Source: Tritrichomonas musculus
Taxonomy: Eukaryota; Parabasalia; Tritrichomonadida; Tritrichomonadidae
Direction of reading: 5' to 3'
DNA length: 64,000 bases
NCBI GenBank assembly: GCA_039105265.1
Contig: JAPFFF010000076.1
Span: forward strand, 124,001 to 188,000
The notes beneath the pieces were generated by a model that did not search any database, had not been told where the DNA came from, and saw nothing but the letters and a program-made list of their open reading frames with translations. This document shows, piece by piece, positions 30,263-41,046 of the stretch (position 1 is the first letter of the stretch; each line of letters opens with the position of its first letter). The translations under genes were made by a program, and so were the position numbers.

Positions 30263-31096
30263 TTATTCTAATCTTAAGAAAGTTTCACCACCATCAGTAA
30301 TTTGAACTACTAAAAATGGATGTGCATCTTTATTTTGTTGACGATAAGAAACCATATCTAAACACAATTGATAGAATTCTTCCCAACTTAAATTTGAAGC
30401 AGATTGATTGAAAATATAATGTAATTGTTGTTTATTGAAACAAGGGAAAATCATTAAAGTTGTTATTTCATTTTTAATAAATGGTTTGATACCTTTCCAT
30501 CCTTGAATTAATAAGAAATAAGAAATATTTGTATGTCTACATCTTTTAATTTGTTGACTGAAAAAGTTTTCTTCGTTTGAAAATAATTTTGAATTACTAA
30601 TATCATCAAATAATACAATTGAATGTAAATAATTTCTTTCAAAATCTTCAACATGTAATACATCAAACATTTGATATTTTTGAGTGTCATCCATTAATTC
30701 TTCTAATCCTTCTCTTTTCACTTGATAATATAAATTCTTTGCATCAATTAATTCTTGAATACAACTTTCACTATCTTCTTCAGAAACAGTTATATAAGGA
30801 ATTTTCAATAAATCTTTCAAAGATTGAAAGCTTCTATCATTTTCATCACCATTTTTAGTAATATAAATTAATAAATGATGTGTATTCAATTGACTGATTT
30901 TAATAATTTCTTCTAAAGCAATAACGGTTTTTCCGAAACTTTGTTTACCAACAATAACATTCACAGAATTGTATTTAATTAAAATATCTGGATGTATTTC
31001 ATTTATTAAAGCTCCTTCAACATGTTTCTTCGAAGTTCTCAATTTATCTTTAATTTCTTGTTTTATTTTTGTAAGGTTCTTATTTTTTGAAGACAT
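30263..31096 (-). CDS. A32/FtsK-HerA-like DNA packaging ATPase
   Basis: A 277-residue P-loop ATPase. Walker A GKQSFGKT lies at 50-57, preceded by a beta strand (SVNVIV). Walker B HSIVLFDD lies at 158-165. A polar strand with NISYFLLIQGW follows (about 195-205). Length and motif spacing match the genome-packaging ATPases of Polintons, virophages and NCLDV (A32-like), which pump DNA into the capsid. Its position between the capsid genes and other virion genes is typical. The start at 31,096 is 10 bases from the preceding gene's stop. Confidence 0.82.
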   Translation of the reverse strand: MSSKNKNLTKIKQEIKDKLRTSKKHVEGALINEIHPDILIKYNSVNVIVGKQSFGKTVIALEEIIKISQLNTHHLLIYITKNGDENDRSFQSLKDLLKIPYITVSEEDSESCIQELIDAKNLYYQVKREGLEELMDDTQKYQMFDVLHVEDFERNYLHSIVLFDDISNSKLFSNEENFFSQQIKRCRHTNISYFLLIQGWKGIKPFIKNEITTLMIFPCFNKQQLHYIFNQSASNLSWEEFYQLCLDMVSYRQQNKDAHPFLVVQITDGGETFLRLE

Positions 31097-31106
31097 TTAA
31101 ATTTTT

Positions 31107-32429
31107 TTAAAAAAGTCCAATTGAATAAGGATTTGAATTCTTTTCTGTTGGAGTTCTATTATTCTGAGCATCAACCATTGCATGAGTCAATAATGAATGA
31201 TAATATGTTCTATCATCACGATGTTGTGCAATATTTTCATCAACCGTTGCCATCAATTCATTTTTATATGCTTGTGTTCTTTTAGCTTTATTAATTTCTT
31301 TTTGAGTTGTTAAATTCAATTTATCATAAACTTTTTGAATAATTTCATCATGCCAAATTTCGGACATTGCTTTATTTAATAATCCCATTTGTTGAATTTT
31401 ATCAGCATTATTCAATCCCATTTCTGTTAATGCAGTGTTTTTAGCTGAAAATACTTTCTTTTTGAATTTTGAATAAGCTGAATCACCTTTTGAAGATTCA
31501 ATTTGGTCTAACTTTTTCATAGAATTACTTTTACATGTAGTAATACCATTGACATAAACTGGTGAATTATTTTCATTCAAAATTATGATATCAGGGACAC
31601 CATCACCATTAACATCTGAAAAATTATTTTTTTCAATTGGACCATTTGGATTAATTAAATTCAAATGCCATTTCTGAGCTTTTGTTGAATTATGTTTTGC
31701 AACCATTTCTGCTGCTCCTTCAGGTGTTGTAGCTTTTTTAGTGAATTTGATTACTCTATTCTTATCTAACAAAATTTTAGATACTTCATTCATTCCTGAT
31801 TTTTCTTTAGCTGACTTTTTCTTAAAAATTAGTTTTGGATGCTTTTTTGCAAGTTCACCATATAATTCTTTTGAATTATCTGTATTCAATAAATAATTTG
31901 CTGACCTTGGGTCTAACATATTATCAACTGAATATGGATTTTGTTTTTTGGGAGCCATTGAATGTTGTTTTGTTGTGAGAGTTGTTGAAGGTGAAGTTGA
32001 ATTCAAAAGATTATCAATTGAATATGGATTTGATTTTTTGGATGGCTTTGAATATTGTTTTGTTGAAAGAGTTGTTGAAGGTGAAGTCGAATTTAACAAA
32101 TTATCAATTGAATATGTATTTGATTTTTTGGATGGTTTTGAATATTGTTTTGTTGAAAGAGTTGTTGAAGGTGAAGTCGAATTTAACAAATTATCAATTG
32201 AATATGTATTTGATTTTGAATTATTTGTCAGACCATCAATTGAATATGGATTTGATTTTTTATCAAATCTCTTCACTTTTTTAGTTGTTGGTGAATAGAG
32301 GTCAGTTGGATTTTGAAGAAGTCTACCAACTGAATTTTGAGGCATTGTTTCTGGAAGTAAATCATTTGGTCCAAGAGATAAATTCGTTGATTTTCCATCT
32401 CCATTTGAAAAATAATCTAATATTGACAT
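31107..32429 (-). CDS. virion-associated repeat protein with D-x-N-G-D-G motif
   Basis: A 440-residue protein. Residues about 55-170 are four or more degenerate copies of a 30-residue unit built on SNxYSIDNLLNSTSPSTTL, probably disordered. Around 270-292 it has DVNGDGVPDIIIL, the Ca-binding type motif seen in FG-GAP/VCBS repeats, followed by a VNG strand. The C-terminal 150 residues are helical. It is co-oriented with and just upstream of the ATPase. I infer a minor structural protein. Similar D-x-N-G-D-G-x-x-D-x-x-x motifs followed by VNG occur, to my recollection, in proteins of other large eukaryotic DNA viruses. Confidence 0.6.
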   Translation of the reverse strand: MSILDYFSNGDGKSTNLSLGPNDLLPETMPQNSVGRLLQNPTDLYSPTTKKVKRFDKKSNPYSIDGLTNNSKSNTYSIDNLLNSTSPSTTLSTKQYSKPSKKSNTYSIDNLLNSTSPSTTLSTKQYSKPSKKSNPYSIDNLLNSTSPSTTLTTKQHSMAPKKQNPYSVDNMLDPRSANYLLNTDNSKELYGELAKKHPKLIFKKKSAKEKSGMNEVSKILLDKNRVIKFTKKATTPEGAAEMVAKHNSTKAQKWHLNLINPNGPIEKNNFSDVNGDGVPDIIILNENNSPVYVNGITTCKSNSMKKLDQIESSKGDSAYSKFKKKVFSAKNTALTEMGLNNADKIQQMGLLNKAMSEIWHDEIIQKVYDKLNLTTQKEINKAKRTQAYKNELMATVDENIAQHRDDRTYYHSLLTHAMVDAQNNRTPTEKNSNPYSIGLF

Positions 32430-32469
32430 TGAATATTTTTATTTATTGAATAAAAAATTGATTATTTTT

Positions 32470-32538
32470 TTATTTTTTACGAGTTGTTTTACGTTTTCTT
32501 GTTGTTTTCTTTCTTTTGACTGGCATTGAATATGACAT
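32470..32538 (-). CDS. protamine-like basic peptide
   Basis: A 22-residue frame. After MSYSMPV, almost every residue is Lys, Arg or Thr (KRKKTTRKRKTTRKK). It recalls the processed adenovirus core peptide mu (pX) and protamines that condense DNA in virions. It lies between two virion genes on the same strand, 40 bases upstream of the repeat protein's start. Very short, so coding status rests on extreme composition and position. Confidence 0.4.
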   Translation of the reverse strand: MSYSMPVKRKKTTRKRKTTRKK

Positions 32539-32785
32539 CTCTTTTTTTTAATAAAAAATAAAAAATTGATTTAAAAAATTTTTTATTGAATTTATAATTT
32601 ATTCAATAAATTATAACGTAATGCTTTTTTAGGAACAAATTTACTTTTCTTAAGATTTGAAATAATATTTTTAATTGATTCAGCACTTTTTAATTGGTCT
32701 TTTGAAATATTTGCATTAAATAATTGAATTGCATAACGAAGAGGAATTTTCATTTTCTTTAAAATTCCTTCAATTTCTTTTTTAC
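32539..32785. other. stretch between virion genes
   Basis: About 250 bases between the basic peptide and the giant helical protein. Composition is coding-like on the minus strand from about 32,590, but I assign no separate gene. Confidence 0.4.
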
Positions 32786-35700
32786 TTAATGTATTTGTTT
32801 GAGTTGGTTGAGTTGGTTGAGTTGGTTGAATTGGTTGAATAGGTTGAGGAGTTGGTTGAATTGGTTGATCGGTTGAATTGGTTGAATTGGTTGAATTGGT
32901 TGAATTGGTTGAGGAGTTATTTGAATTGGTTGAGTTATTTGAGGTTCTGGATTAATTGTTAACGGAGTTATTTTTGGTTGAGGATTTGAAATCAATGGAT
33001 TTATTTGTGTATATGTTTGAATTTCTGAATTAGTACCTTGATTTTTCAATCCATCAATCATTTTCATATAATTCAATTTTTGAATTCGAAAACTTAATGG
33101 ATTTGATTTATCATAATGAAAAGGTGGAATTTGATTTTGATTCAATTGATTCAATTGATTCTGTGGTTGTTGATTCTGTTGATTCTGTTGATTCAATTGA
33201 TTCGGTGGTTGAATTCTATTAAAACTTCCACCTCCACCTCCTCCAATTAAAGGTCGAATTATTGCACCACCTCCAGAATAAGAATTTCTTAAAGCATTTG
33301 AATTATTTATTTCATTCATTTCATCTCTTTTCTTTTTCTGAGCTTGGTCAATTTTTCCTTTCAAAAAATCTTTAGCTCCTTGTGCCATATCTTTAATATT
33401 TCTTTGTTTTGTTTCATTATTCTTTGAAATTTCTGTTTCTAAATCATCTTGTGTTATATCTTGAAAATAGTTTTCAATTAAATAATCATAAGAAATATTA
33501 TCTTTTGTAATATTTAATAATTCATCATGTAATGGTTTAACTTCTTTCAAAAAGTCAACCTTTCTTTGTAATTTTTCTCTAGCTAAAGAAATATTATGAT
33601 TTGTATCTTCATATAACCTTTTGAAAGGATAATTTTTACCCATAATTTCTTTGTATTGTGAATTAATTAACTTTAAAGGTGAAATGAATGCCCAAATTTT
33701 AGCTAATTCATCTTTTTCTTTTTGAAATATTTTTGAATCAATTGAATCAAAACCTTTATTTTTCTTTGCAATATCTTGAACAGAATCTGTATTTTCTAAT
33801 GTAAATGATTCATATTCTGAAGATAATAATTTATATTGACGAATTGCTTCTAATTCTTTTAATAAATTTCTTCTCAAATTTTTCCATTGTTCTGGGTCAA
33901 TTTTATCTGGAAAAGTTGATTCCCATTCTTCAATTGATTTTGGTTTAATTGTTGTTTCATTTTCATATTTTTCTAATAATGGTTTAATTTCTTTGATTTC
34001 ATCTAATTTTTCAGATAATTTATCTTGAATTTCATAAACATTTTCTTGATAACCACCTTCTTTATCATACTTTTTATGAATAATGTCTTCAAATTTGAAT
34101 TTTGTATTTTTATACTCACCTTCTTTTTGAATTTCAAATAATAATGGGTCAATTCTTAAATGAGCATCTAATTCATAAGGTTCTGGATAAGAAGTTTTTA
34201 ATGTTTGTAAAGTTGAATTAGGAAAATGTTTTGCATACTCTTGAATTAAACTTGTCATTCCAATTTCTGATTTTTGAATAATTTCATCCAAAATTTTTCT
34301 GGCATCTAATGGGTCAGGATGTTGTTTTGTGAAATTATTAACATCAAATTGAGGAATCATTTTTTGAGCATTCAATAACTTTGGATAAACAATAATTTGA
34401 TAAGCTAATTCATTTCGATTTAAATAACCTTGTTCTGAATCATGAATCATAGATTCAATTTGTTCTTCTGTTGCATTTGGATTTTGTTTATCCCATTCAT
34501 CTCTTTTTGAAACAATTTTATCACATTCTTCTGGAGTTAAAGTTTTGAAATTTGATAATTTATTGTATTCTTCTAAATAAGGTTCAATTAATAAATGAAA
34601 TTTTGCATTTTCAGGTGTTTCCCATAATCTTATCAAATCATTTGTATCTAAATTATCGGTTTTAGGTAAATTATTATAAATATCTAATAATTTTTTCATC
34701 TCAATTGTTTCAAATTTTTTCTTTGTTTCTTTTTCTGTTTCTAATGCAGTTATATGTTTAATTGCATCTTCAACAGTTGAATATTTTCTTCTCAAATTTT
34801 CAACGGTTAATTCTTCAGTTCCTTTAAAAACATTTTTATATTTATCAATTTCAGGTTCTAAAGAATATTTCCAATATAATGTTTCCCAATCTTCATTTGA
34901 TTTATCTCTTAAATTTTCAAAAGTTTGTGTTTGAGTTTTGAAATATTCATTATATTTTTTCAAAGCTTGTCTAGTTTTTAAAGCCCAATATAATTTTTCT
35001 GGGTCAGCAATTTTTAATCGATTCTTTGCATCATCAATACTTATAAATTCAGTAGCAGCATTTTTTAAATCACTTTGATAATATTTTAATTTTAAATCTT
35101 CAACTTTTTGATTAAATTTAATAACTAAATCTTCAAATTCTTGGTCATATTCATTTAAAGATTTTGGTTCAAAAGTTTGTGTGAAATTTAATAATTTCTT
35201 AATATCATCAAAATTATTGACTTGTTCATTAACTTTTGAACAATATTTATTATATTCTTTTCTATCTTTTTCTGTTCTCAAATTCCAATAAGCATTTTCA
35301 AATGATTTATATTTTGCAACTAAATTGTTAATATTTATTTTTTCATCTGGATGTGAATTTTGATATCTTTGAATTTCAATTGAATAATGAACTTCAATCC
35401 AACTATGTTTTTTCAAATCTTTTATTTCAACTACTTTACCAAAAACATTTTGATATTCTTGTTGTAAATTTGTATAAGAAATATTTGATTGTTCAATGAA
35501 TTTTTCTAATTGACTTTTAACTTTTTGAAGGAATTCATCTGAATTTAATTTTTTATCATTTGAATTGACAATTGAAGAATTAAAAGGATTTAAAGTTTGA
35601 ATTCCTTTAAATAAATCATCATCGTCATTATTTCCTTTTAATATTTTTTCTTTGAATGAATCTAAATTTTCTTCTCTTGGAATATGATAAGCTTTCTTAT

Positions 35701-38700
35701 AATTTTCAAATAAAGCAGTTAAAATTTTATTCCAATATTCTTGTCTATAATTTTCTGAATTTTCATTATCTTTATTTGAATATTTTGTGATAATTTGTTG
35801 AAGATTAGAAATTTTTGAATCAACACCAAAATCATCTACATATTGATTCCAAATTGGTAAAATTTCTAAGATTTTAATTAACCATTTAGTTTCATTAATT
35901 GAACCGAAATATTGAATAAAATCATCTAATGAATCAAAATTTGCATTAACAAATCCTTTTGATTCAGGTGTTAAATTATTAAATTGAGATTGTAAAATTT
36001 GATAAGCTTTATCAATTTTTTGACATTCATCTTTCAAAATTGGTTCAATTTCAATTGGATTCACATTTTTTCTTCCATCTATATCTTCAGAATATTGATT
36101 TTCTGATAGTTTATCTTCAAGAAAATTAGTCATATAAAAATCATTTTCATGATTCCATTCTTTTTTACCATAAGCAATATAATATTTCTTTGCCATTGGA
36201 TTAAATAGAAAGTTATAATAACAATCCTCCAAAAGACTTTCTTTATTTTCAATTGGTTCAGAATTAATATTTGAACTAATATTCCAAGTTTTACACAAAT
36301 TTTCAATTATATCATCAACTGAATTATTTTTATAATTTGGATACCATTTTAGAAAAGTTGGTAAAATTCTCTGAATTAAGATTTTAAATTTTGCAATTTT
36401 AGGTGTCTCACCTAATTTTTTCAATTCTTCTACAGAAACATTATCTAAATTGTAATCTTTAATAATTTTTTCATAAGAATCCGTTTTCTTTTCTTTTGAC
36501 ATTTTATCAATTTCTGTTTGCAAATAATTATTCATTAATTCAGGTTGATTTTTACGTTCTTCAGAATTTGATGCTGGGAATTGAATTTTCAACTTTTCTA
36601 ATGTCATTTCTTCTTCATTTGCTCTTTTTGTATCATTATATTCAACAATTTTTGATGAAACTAAAACATGTAAATAACAATCATACAATTTTGGATGTCT
36701 TTGTAATAAAGTTTCTAAAGTATCAGTAAATAACGGTTTTTTACCTTTTGGTGTCCAACGATTATACCATCTATTATATTCATTTAAATTATTCTCAATT
36801 TTTAATTTATAAAATCTATCTTCAAAATTTCCAAACTTTTTGAAATTTTCTTTAATTTCTTGAATTTTCCTATTTTTTTCTTCTTCACTCATATTTTCAT
36901 TTGTAAAATCAGGTGATTCAAATTTTTCAATACCATCATATTTTGTTGAAGAAGGATTTGCATTTTTATAAGCTTTTAATTCAATGTTAATATCTTTCAT
37001 ATATAATTGAATTTGTCTTGTTGTTTCTTCTTGAATATTCTGAATCATTGAATTATAGAATTCTTGATAATTTGTACCATATTGTTGTTTTAATGTTTGA
37101 AAATTCAAACTAACACCAAACAAAGTGTTATAAACATCAATATTTGCATTAATTTTATCTTTCCAATATTTTTCAGCTTCTTTATTTAAATATTTTTGTA
37201 AATCAGTGATATTGTTATATTTATCAATAATTTTCATAGAAATATTAATTTTATTTTGATTTTGAGCCATAAAAGTTTCAATTATATTTTTGGCATTTTC
37301 TTTATATTTTTCAGTAGAAGATTTTAATTGATTTATTTCATTTTCAATATTTTGTAATAAATTATCATGATATTTATTTTGAAATTCTTTGAATTTTTCT
37401 TCAATTTTTGATTTATTATTTTCAAATCCATTTGCAGTTTTATAATTTTCAGGGTCATTCAAACTTAAAAATTCATCAATTTTTGGAAATGTTGAAACTT
37501 TTAATACAAATAACTTTTTATTTGGATGATTAATGAATTTTGAAGGAGTTTCATAAGTTGAATTGAAATAATTATTGAATTTTGAAGCAGCAACCATAAA
37601 ATCATAATAATCTTGTAAATCATTGAATTTAACTTTACTCATATCATTAGAATTATTATTAATACCTTGTTCTTTCAATTTTGTATCAATTGAACTTCTG
37701 AAAGTTGATTCATTTTGATTACTATTTTCTTGTTGTTGAATCCATTGTTTCAAATTTTCATGAAGCATATGAAATTGAGATTGACGATTTTCATTTTGAT
37801 TGGTATTAATTAAATGTGAATTTTCAAGTAAAGTTTCAACAACATGTCTTGTACCGTCTTCAAGTTCTTCAGCATTTTGAAGTTCTTTCCACTTTTTAAA
37901 TAATCTCAATGTATCAATATATTCAAGATTAATATCATCTAACATTTTTTTACCATTTGGTCCAATTGTTGTAAATGTTTCCCAACTTTTTGGAGTGTCT
38001 TCAGAAAAAGCATGATTGAATTTATTCAAAGTTGGAATAATTTGAAAATAAATTTTTAAATCATTCAAATCTTTAATTTTCTGAACTTCAGAAGCATCAT
38101 AATCATCTGGATGTTCAGTCATAAATTTTTGAATTAATGTTTCACGAGCTGCTTTTGTATTTGCATTCAATGTTTTTGATTCTTCAATTTCATCATTTAA
38201 TTCATCTAATTTTACAGTTGGAATTTCAGTTAATAAATCATCTATTGATGGATATTCTTTTTTCAATTTATGTTTTTCTCTAACTTTTGGTAAATAATCT
38301 AATACAAATTCAATTCTTACCAATCTATCTAATAGATTTATATTTTCACCTTGAGAACTAGCGCTAATAAAATTGTTTAAATATTCAAAAGATAATGAAT
38401 TATAAAAATTGTCTTGTTGTTGTAAAGCAGTTAATTTTTGAATTACTTTGAAAAATCTTGATATTAAATCAACACTATCAAGAGAATCAATATATTGTTG
38501 ATATTTTTTATAAATTTCTGCATTTTGAGTTAATAATTGAAGTTTTGTCGTTTCAAATACTTTCTTTTTTGTATCTTCATCACCATTTAATTTTGTATAT
38601 TCTTCAAAAATTTGTTTATCATCTTTTCCTTGAGAATTTTGTTGATTTTTAAATTCAGTGCAATTTGTTTCAGAAGCAGGTTGTTTTGTTTTAATCAAAT

Positions 38701-41005
38701 ATTTATGAATTTCAATCATTGCTTTCATATACCAATATTTTTGTTGATAACTTTGTTGAGGTAAAAAATCATCAAGTTCAATATTTGAATTTAATTCATC
38801 ATTATATTCTTTTAATGTTGAATAAGCTTTGAAATAATCATCTAAATCTTTTTGTTGAATATTTTTCAAATCATCATTTGTTAAATCAGTATTTTGATAT
38901 CTTCTTCTTAAATTTTCAATAGCTGCATTTTTAGAAGTTGAATTTGATTTAAATTTAGTTAATTTATTTTGAATGGAATCATAAAAACTTTTAATATTTT
39001 CAACTGCAGCTTCATTAATAAATGATGAAACTTCAAAATTTTGAAAATCATTATTTAATTCTTGATAATTTGAATCATTTTCACCTAATAAATTTCGAAT
39101 TGCATTCAATACTGTTTTGATTTTATCTTTATTGATATCATACAAATATTTGAAAACATAATTTTCATATTCATCTTTTGTATTATAAGGTAATAATTCA
39201 GTTATTGAAATATTTGTACCATATTTTGAATTAATTCTACCAAGAAAACCAACTTTGAGAGAATCCAATGATTTTTTATCTTTTATTTTTTCATCAAAAA
39301 GTTGTCTCAATTCATAATAAATTTGTTTAGGATTTTTACCTGAATCTCTTTTTTGTTTCCATTGTTCAGCATAATTAACTGCATCTGTATTTGATAAAGC
39401 TCTCAAATCTTCAACAATTTTATTATATTCTTTTTCATAATATTGTGAAACTGTATTTTCACAATATTTTGTCAAATCATTTTCAGTACCTTGTAGCATC
39501 CAAAATTTAATTGCATCAATATTGAAAGGAACATCAGGATAAGCAGTTTGATAATCTGATAATATTTGTTCAGTTCTAATAAGTCTAACATGTGAATTTG
39601 ATAAATCATTTAAAAAATTATTTAAATCACTTTCAGAAGTAATTGAATTAACTTTATCATCAATTTTTGAAAGTTGTGAAAACCAAGAATTTTCATTTTT
39701 AAATTCATTTATTGTATTTTGTTTAGTTATCTCAAAAGTTGAATTTTTAACAGGAACACTCATAACACCATTTGATTTTGTAGAAGGAACAAGAGGATTT
39801 TTAATTGTTGTTGAAGGATATTTTGATAAAACAGCTTTTTCAATTGAATCTTTAACCAAATTATGAATTTTGACATTCTGTAAAGGAACTGAATTTTCTG
39901 GGTTTTCTTTTGGTGCTTGTGATTTAGTTTTCAAAATTGGTTGAGAAACAACATTTGATATTGGATTTTGTTGTGGTTGGAATTGTCTTAAGAAATTATT
40001 TGTGTATGGCAAAGGATTTTGACCTAATTGATTTCTTTCTTCTTGTGATAATTCAGTTCGAAAAGGTGCAATATCTGCAATATTATTGAGAGTTTTATAT
40101 TCATTAATTTGTGAAAGATAAAATTGTTCAGAATTTGATTCACCTTTTTTAGTATTTGTTGCTTGTTGTAATTGTGAATAATCTGAAAAAAGTGGTTGAT
40201 TATTTTTGATATGAAAATAATAAAACAAAATTTCATTATTTAATTGACAAATCCAATCTTTCAAATCAAATAAATGGCTTGAAAAATCTAAAACACTTGG
40301 TCCTGAATTTGCAAATAATTTATTCAAAAATTTAACTATTGGATAAGATAATAAATAACTTGGAATTGAATGAATATCACCACCAAATCGACCATTTATT
40401 TGTTCTTTTGTTTGTAAAGGGTCTTCATTTCCTTCAAATTTGTTATTATATTCTTGATAAAATTGATAATAATCATCACATAATTTTTCAATGATTCTAT
40501 TTGGAAATTTCATATTCATTGAATACATTGAATAACTATATTCAATAATCCATTTGAAATCTTTTTCAGAAAAAATTGTTTGTTGTTGTTGTTGTTGTTG
40601 TTGATTATTTTCAATTGAATTCATAACTTGTTGATTTGTTTGTGGATTACTTTCAGGTAATATTGCATTTTGACAACGTTGATTAATTTTGATAAAAACA
40701 TCTTTCCAAGAATTTTTATAATCTTTTTGAGTTTCTGACATTAACGTATTGACTTGAGAAATTGGATTATTTTGAATTAATGACTCATAATATCTTGCAA
40801 TTACAGAATATGCATGAAATAGACTTTCATCTGAAATTGAATCATTTTGTGAAAATAATTGTTGAATTGTTTTTGTTGTGAAAACTTGTTGAGGGTTTGA
40901 AACCAATATATTGAATAAAACTGCAATTGGGAATAATTTAATAAATCTATTATAACCTAACAAATCATCTTCAAAAATTTGATGTGCATCAGACCAAAAA
41001 GTCAT
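32786..41005 (-). CDS. giant helical repeat protein (2,739 residues)
   Basis: An enormous, almost entirely helical protein, rich in Lys, Glu, Asn and Gln, with no signal peptide or membrane span. From about residue 450 on it consists of diverged helical repeats of 45-60 residues, with recurring motifs such as KFHLLIEPYLEEYN, a Y or W before the second helix, and Tyr-x-Lys near the end. A Gly-rich segment (SGGGAIIRPLIGGGGGG) near residue 2,590 leads into Gln/Pro/Ile/Asn-rich short repeats. It may act as a scaffold, tape-like or tegument component in the virion. That is inference from size, repeats and location between ATPase and integrase. Confidence 0.65.
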   Translation of the reverse strand: MTFWSDAHQIFEDDLLGYNRFIKLFPIAVLFNILVSNPQQVFTTKTIQQLFSQNDSISDESLFHAYSVIARYYESLIQNNPISQVNTLMSETQKDYKNSWKDVFIKINQRCQNAILPESNPQTNQQVMNSIENNQQQQQQQQTIFSEKDFKWIIEYSYSMYSMNMKFPNRIIEKLCDDYYQFYQEYNNKFEGNEDPLQTKEQINGRFGGDIHSIPSYLLSYPIVKFLNKLFANSGPSVLDFSSHLFDLKDWICQLNNEILFYYFHIKNNQPLFSDYSQLQQATNTKKGESNSEQFYLSQINEYKTLNNIADIAPFRTELSQEERNQLGQNPLPYTNNFLRQFQPQQNPISNVVSQPILKTKSQAPKENPENSVPLQNVKIHNLVKDSIEKAVLSKYPSTTIKNPLVPSTKSNGVMSVPVKNSTFEITKQNTINEFKNENSWFSQLSKIDDKVNSITSESDLNNFLNDLSNSHVRLIRTEQILSDYQTAYPDVPFNIDAIKFWMLQGTENDLTKYCENTVSQYYEKEYNKIVEDLRALSNTDAVNYAEQWKQKRDSGKNPKQIYYELRQLFDEKIKDKKSLDSLKVGFLGRINSKYGTNISITELLPYNTKDEYENYVFKYLYDINKDKIKTVLNAIRNLLGENDSNYQELNNDFQNFEVSSFINEAAVENIKSFYDSIQNKLTKFKSNSTSKNAAIENLRRRYQNTDLTNDDLKNIQQKDLDDYFKAYSTLKEYNDELNSNIELDDFLPQQSYQQKYWYMKAMIEIHKYLIKTKQPASETNCTEFKNQQNSQGKDDKQIFEEYTKLNGDEDTKKKVFETTKLQLLTQNAEIYKKYQQYIDSLDSVDLISRFFKVIQKLTALQQQDNFYNSLSFEYLNNFISASSQGENINLLDRLVRIEFVLDYLPKVREKHKLKKEYPSIDDLLTEIPTVKLDELNDEIEESKTLNANTKAARETLIQKFMTEHPDDYDASEVQKIKDLNDLKIYFQIIPTLNKFNHAFSEDTPKSWETFTTIGPNGKKMLDDINLEYIDTLRLFKKWKELQNAEELEDGTRHVVETLLENSHLINTNQNENRQSQFHMLHENLKQWIQQQENSNQNESTFRSSIDTKLKEQGINNNSNDMSKVKFNDLQDYYDFMVAASKFNNYFNSTYETPSKFINHPNKKLFVLKVSTFPKIDEFLSLNDPENYKTANGFENNKSKIEEKFKEFQNKYHDNLLQNIENEINQLKSSTEKYKENAKNIIETFMAQNQNKINISMKIIDKYNNITDLQKYLNKEAEKYWKDKINANIDVYNTLFGVSLNFQTLKQQYGTNYQEFYNSMIQNIQEETTRQIQLYMKDINIELKAYKNANPSSTKYDGIEKFESPDFTNENMSEEEKNRKIQEIKENFKKFGNFEDRFYKLKIENNLNEYNRWYNRWTPKGKKPLFTDTLETLLQRHPKLYDCYLHVLVSSKIVEYNDTKRANEEEMTLEKLKIQFPASNSEERKNQPELMNNYLQTEIDKMSKEKKTDSYEKIIKDYNLDNVSVEELKKLGETPKIAKFKILIQRILPTFLKWYPNYKNNSVDDIIENLCKTWNISSNINSEPIENKESLLEDCYYNFLFNPMAKKYYIAYGKKEWNHENDFYMTNFLEDKLSENQYSEDIDGRKNVNPIEIEPILKDECQKIDKAYQILQSQFNNLTPESKGFVNANFDSLDDFIQYFGSINETKWLIKILEILPIWNQYVDDFGVDSKISNLQQIITKYSNKDNENSENYRQEYWNKILTALFENYKKAYHIPREENLDSFKEKILKGNNDDDDLFKGIQTLNPFNSSIVNSNDKKLNSDEFLQKVKSQLEKFIEQSNISYTNLQQEYQNVFGKVVEIKDLKKHSWIEVHYSIEIQRYQNSHPDEKININNLVAKYKSFENAYWNLRTEKDRKEYNKYCSKVNEQVNNFDDIKKLLNFTQTFEPKSLNEYDQEFEDLVIKFNQKVEDLKLKYYQSDLKNAATEFISIDDAKNRLKIADPEKLYWALKTRQALKKYNEYFKTQTQTFENLRDKSNEDWETLYWKYSLEPEIDKYKNVFKGTEELTVENLRRKYSTVEDAIKHITALETEKETKKKFETIEMKKLLDIYNNLPKTDNLDTNDLIRLWETPENAKFHLLIEPYLEEYNKLSNFKTLTPEECDKIVSKRDEWDKQNPNATEEQIESMIHDSEQGYLNRNELAYQIIVYPKLLNAQKMIPQFDVNNFTKQHPDPLDARKILDEIIQKSEIGMTSLIQEYAKHFPNSTLQTLKTSYPEPYELDAHLRIDPLLFEIQKEGEYKNTKFKFEDIIHKKYDKEGGYQENVYEIQDKLSEKLDEIKEIKPLLEKYENETTIKPKSIEEWESTFPDKIDPEQWKNLRRNLLKELEAIRQYKLLSSEYESFTLENTDSVQDIAKKNKGFDSIDSKIFQKEKDELAKIWAFISPLKLINSQYKEIMGKNYPFKRLYEDTNHNISLAREKLQRKVDFLKEVKPLHDELLNITKDNISYDYLIENYFQDITQDDLETEISKNNETKQRNIKDMAQGAKDFLKGKIDQAQKKKRDEMNEINNSNALRNSYSGGGAIIRPLIGGGGGGSFNRIQPPNQLNQQNQQNQQPQNQLNQLNQNQIPPFHYDKSNPLSFRIQKLNYMKMIDGLKNQGTNSEIQTYTQINPLISNPQPKITPLTINPEPQITQPIQITPQPIQPIQPIQPIQPINQFNQLLNLFNQFNQLNQLNQLKQIH

Positions 41006-41046
41006 ATTTACAAGTTCTGGAATTAAATTTCTAAACTCATCAATGA

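Noticed and set aside
31948-32298. Plus-strand frames over the repeat protein
   Set aside because: Antisense translation of the 30-residue repeats of the minus-strand gene.
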